This document shows positions 16,277 to 16,684 of a stretch of DNA of 16,684 nucleotides, piece by piece (position 1 is the first letter of the stretch; every line of letters begins with the position of its first letter). The position numbers were made by a program, and so were the translations under genes. The stretch is from Lentibacillus juripiscarius JCM 12147 (GTDB taxonomy: Bacteria > Bacillota > Bacilli > Bacillales_D > Amphibacillaceae): NCBI GenBank assembly GCA_001311805.1, contig BBCA01000060.1:1-16684 (forward strand), in the 5' to 3' direction. The notes under the pieces were generated by a model. It was not told the origin of the DNA, made no database searches, and saw only the letters and a list, made by a program, of their open reading frames with translations.

Positions 16277-16684
16277 ACAATTTCTATAAACTGCGAAATA
16301 GATTGAGATGAAGGTTGGACTACCGTTCCGGAAATACACTTCGCTTTCACCACTTCGGGTACAAGCGCGAGATCTGCCCCGACGAACAGGATGTTCTAGG
16401 TCGGCGTTGTCACAGTACGTGACGAATTTAGCCGACGTCCTTTTCGCAGTGTCTTCTTTCCCGCGGCACGGCTTCAGCCTCCTCGCGGGAAAGCGCCGCT
16501 GAAAAGCCCGAGAGAGTGCTTCTCAAGGCCAAAAGCCACCCAAAAGCGGGCCAAAAAGTCCGAGAGAAGGCTTCTCAAGGTCAAAAGCCACCCAAAAGCA
16601 GGACGAAAAGTCCGAGAGAAGGCTTCTCAAGACCAAAATCCACCCAAAAGCGGCCCGAAATGTCCGTGAGAAGGCTTCTCGAGG
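16277..16684. repeat. Right copy of the terminal inverted repeat, running into tandem units
   Basis: Starting at AACAATTTCTATAAACTGCG, this is the inverted counterpart of 1-341. The non-tandem body ends near 16500. From 16501 to the window end there are three full 52-bp units (16501, 16553, 16605) and part of a fourth. Each has a GAGAAGGCTTCTC-like palindrome and AAAAGCCACCCAAAAGC. The first unit has GAGAGTGCTTCTC, a broken palindrome. An open frame at 16308-16502 crosses the body, but I regard it as a by-product of the repeat. Confidence 0.9.
16501..16684. repeat. 52-bp tandem palindromic units
   Basis: Units start at 16501, 16553, 16605 and 16657 (partial, cut by the window end). Period is exactly 52 with only a few substitutions per unit. 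Each unit can form a short GAGAAG/CTTCTC hairpin. Inverted partial copies occupy about 1-112. No cas genes are nearby and there is no variable spacer, so this is not a CRISPR array. Confidence 0.9.

Noticed and set aside
16501..16684. CRISPR array
   Set aside because: The 52-bp units are continuous with no unique spacers, the repeat is present inverted at the other end, and there are no cas genes.

Overview
The window looks like a piece of the chromosome of a low-GC, Gram-positive Bacillaceae bacterium, probably a salt-adapted relative of Oceanobacillus, Virgibacillus or Lentibacillus. This rests on the gene set, which matches the B. subtilis prsA-yhaLMNOPQ-yhzD neighbourhood, on strong AGGAGG-type ribosome sites, on SigA-like promoters, and on a glycine betaine transporter whose binding protein carries a very acidic linker. 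The genus is inference. Both ends lie inside the same repeat in opposite orientation, so the window may be a whole contig that stopped at dispersed repeats.

Layout. 1-341: left copy of the terminal inverted repeat. 431-3568 (minus): the opuAA-opuAB-opuAC glycine betaine ABC importer, with a terminator at 431-464. 3569-4071: divergent control region with a SigA-like opuA promoter and a cluster of TGTAC repeats. 4072-4542 (plus): a GbsR/MarR-type regulator. 4580-4921 (minus): yhaI (DUF1878). 5099-5639 (plus): a DUF3267 membrane protein. 5780-5964 (plus): a 61-residue membrane protein. 6049-6938 (plus): prsA, the secretion foldase. 7004-7282: a palindrome-bounded repeat. 7342-7541 (minus): yhaL. 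7574-7722: another short repeat. 7776-8722 (minus): yhaM exoribonuclease. 8778-9355 (minus): a second, GbsR-like regulator. 9444-12401 and 12403-13631 (minus): yhaN and yhaO, an SbcC/SbcD-like pair. 13759-15005 and 14998-15893 (minus): yhaP and yhaQ, a NatAB-like ABC exporter. 15980-16166 (plus): yhzD. 16277-16684: right copy of the inverted repeat, running into 52-bp tandem units.

The main caution is sequence quality. Only opuAC, the first regulator and yhaI are uninterrupted. The other twelve protein genes carry 29 apparent single-base indels (25 missing bases, 4 extra), nearly all in homopolymer runs. Restoring one base at each site gives family-length proteins in every case: OpuAA 404, OpuAB 279, PrsA 296, YhaM 315, YhaN 986, YhaO 409, YhaP 416, YhaQ 299, YhzD 61 and YhaL 66 residues. 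I read these as uncorrected sequencing errors, not gene decay, so the genes are listed as CDS with their full restored extents. One in-frame stop in prsA is not of this kind.

Functionally the window combines osmoprotectant uptake with its regulator, extracytoplasmic protein folding, 3'-end RNA/DNA processing (YhaM), a nuclease-ATPase complex (YhaN-YhaO) and a stress-type exporter. I see no clear undescribed system. The most unusual items are the end-to-end inverted repeat with its tandem palindromic units, the TGTAC array upstream of opuA, and the second GbsR-like gene placed among the yha genes with no betaine-synthesis genes beside it.
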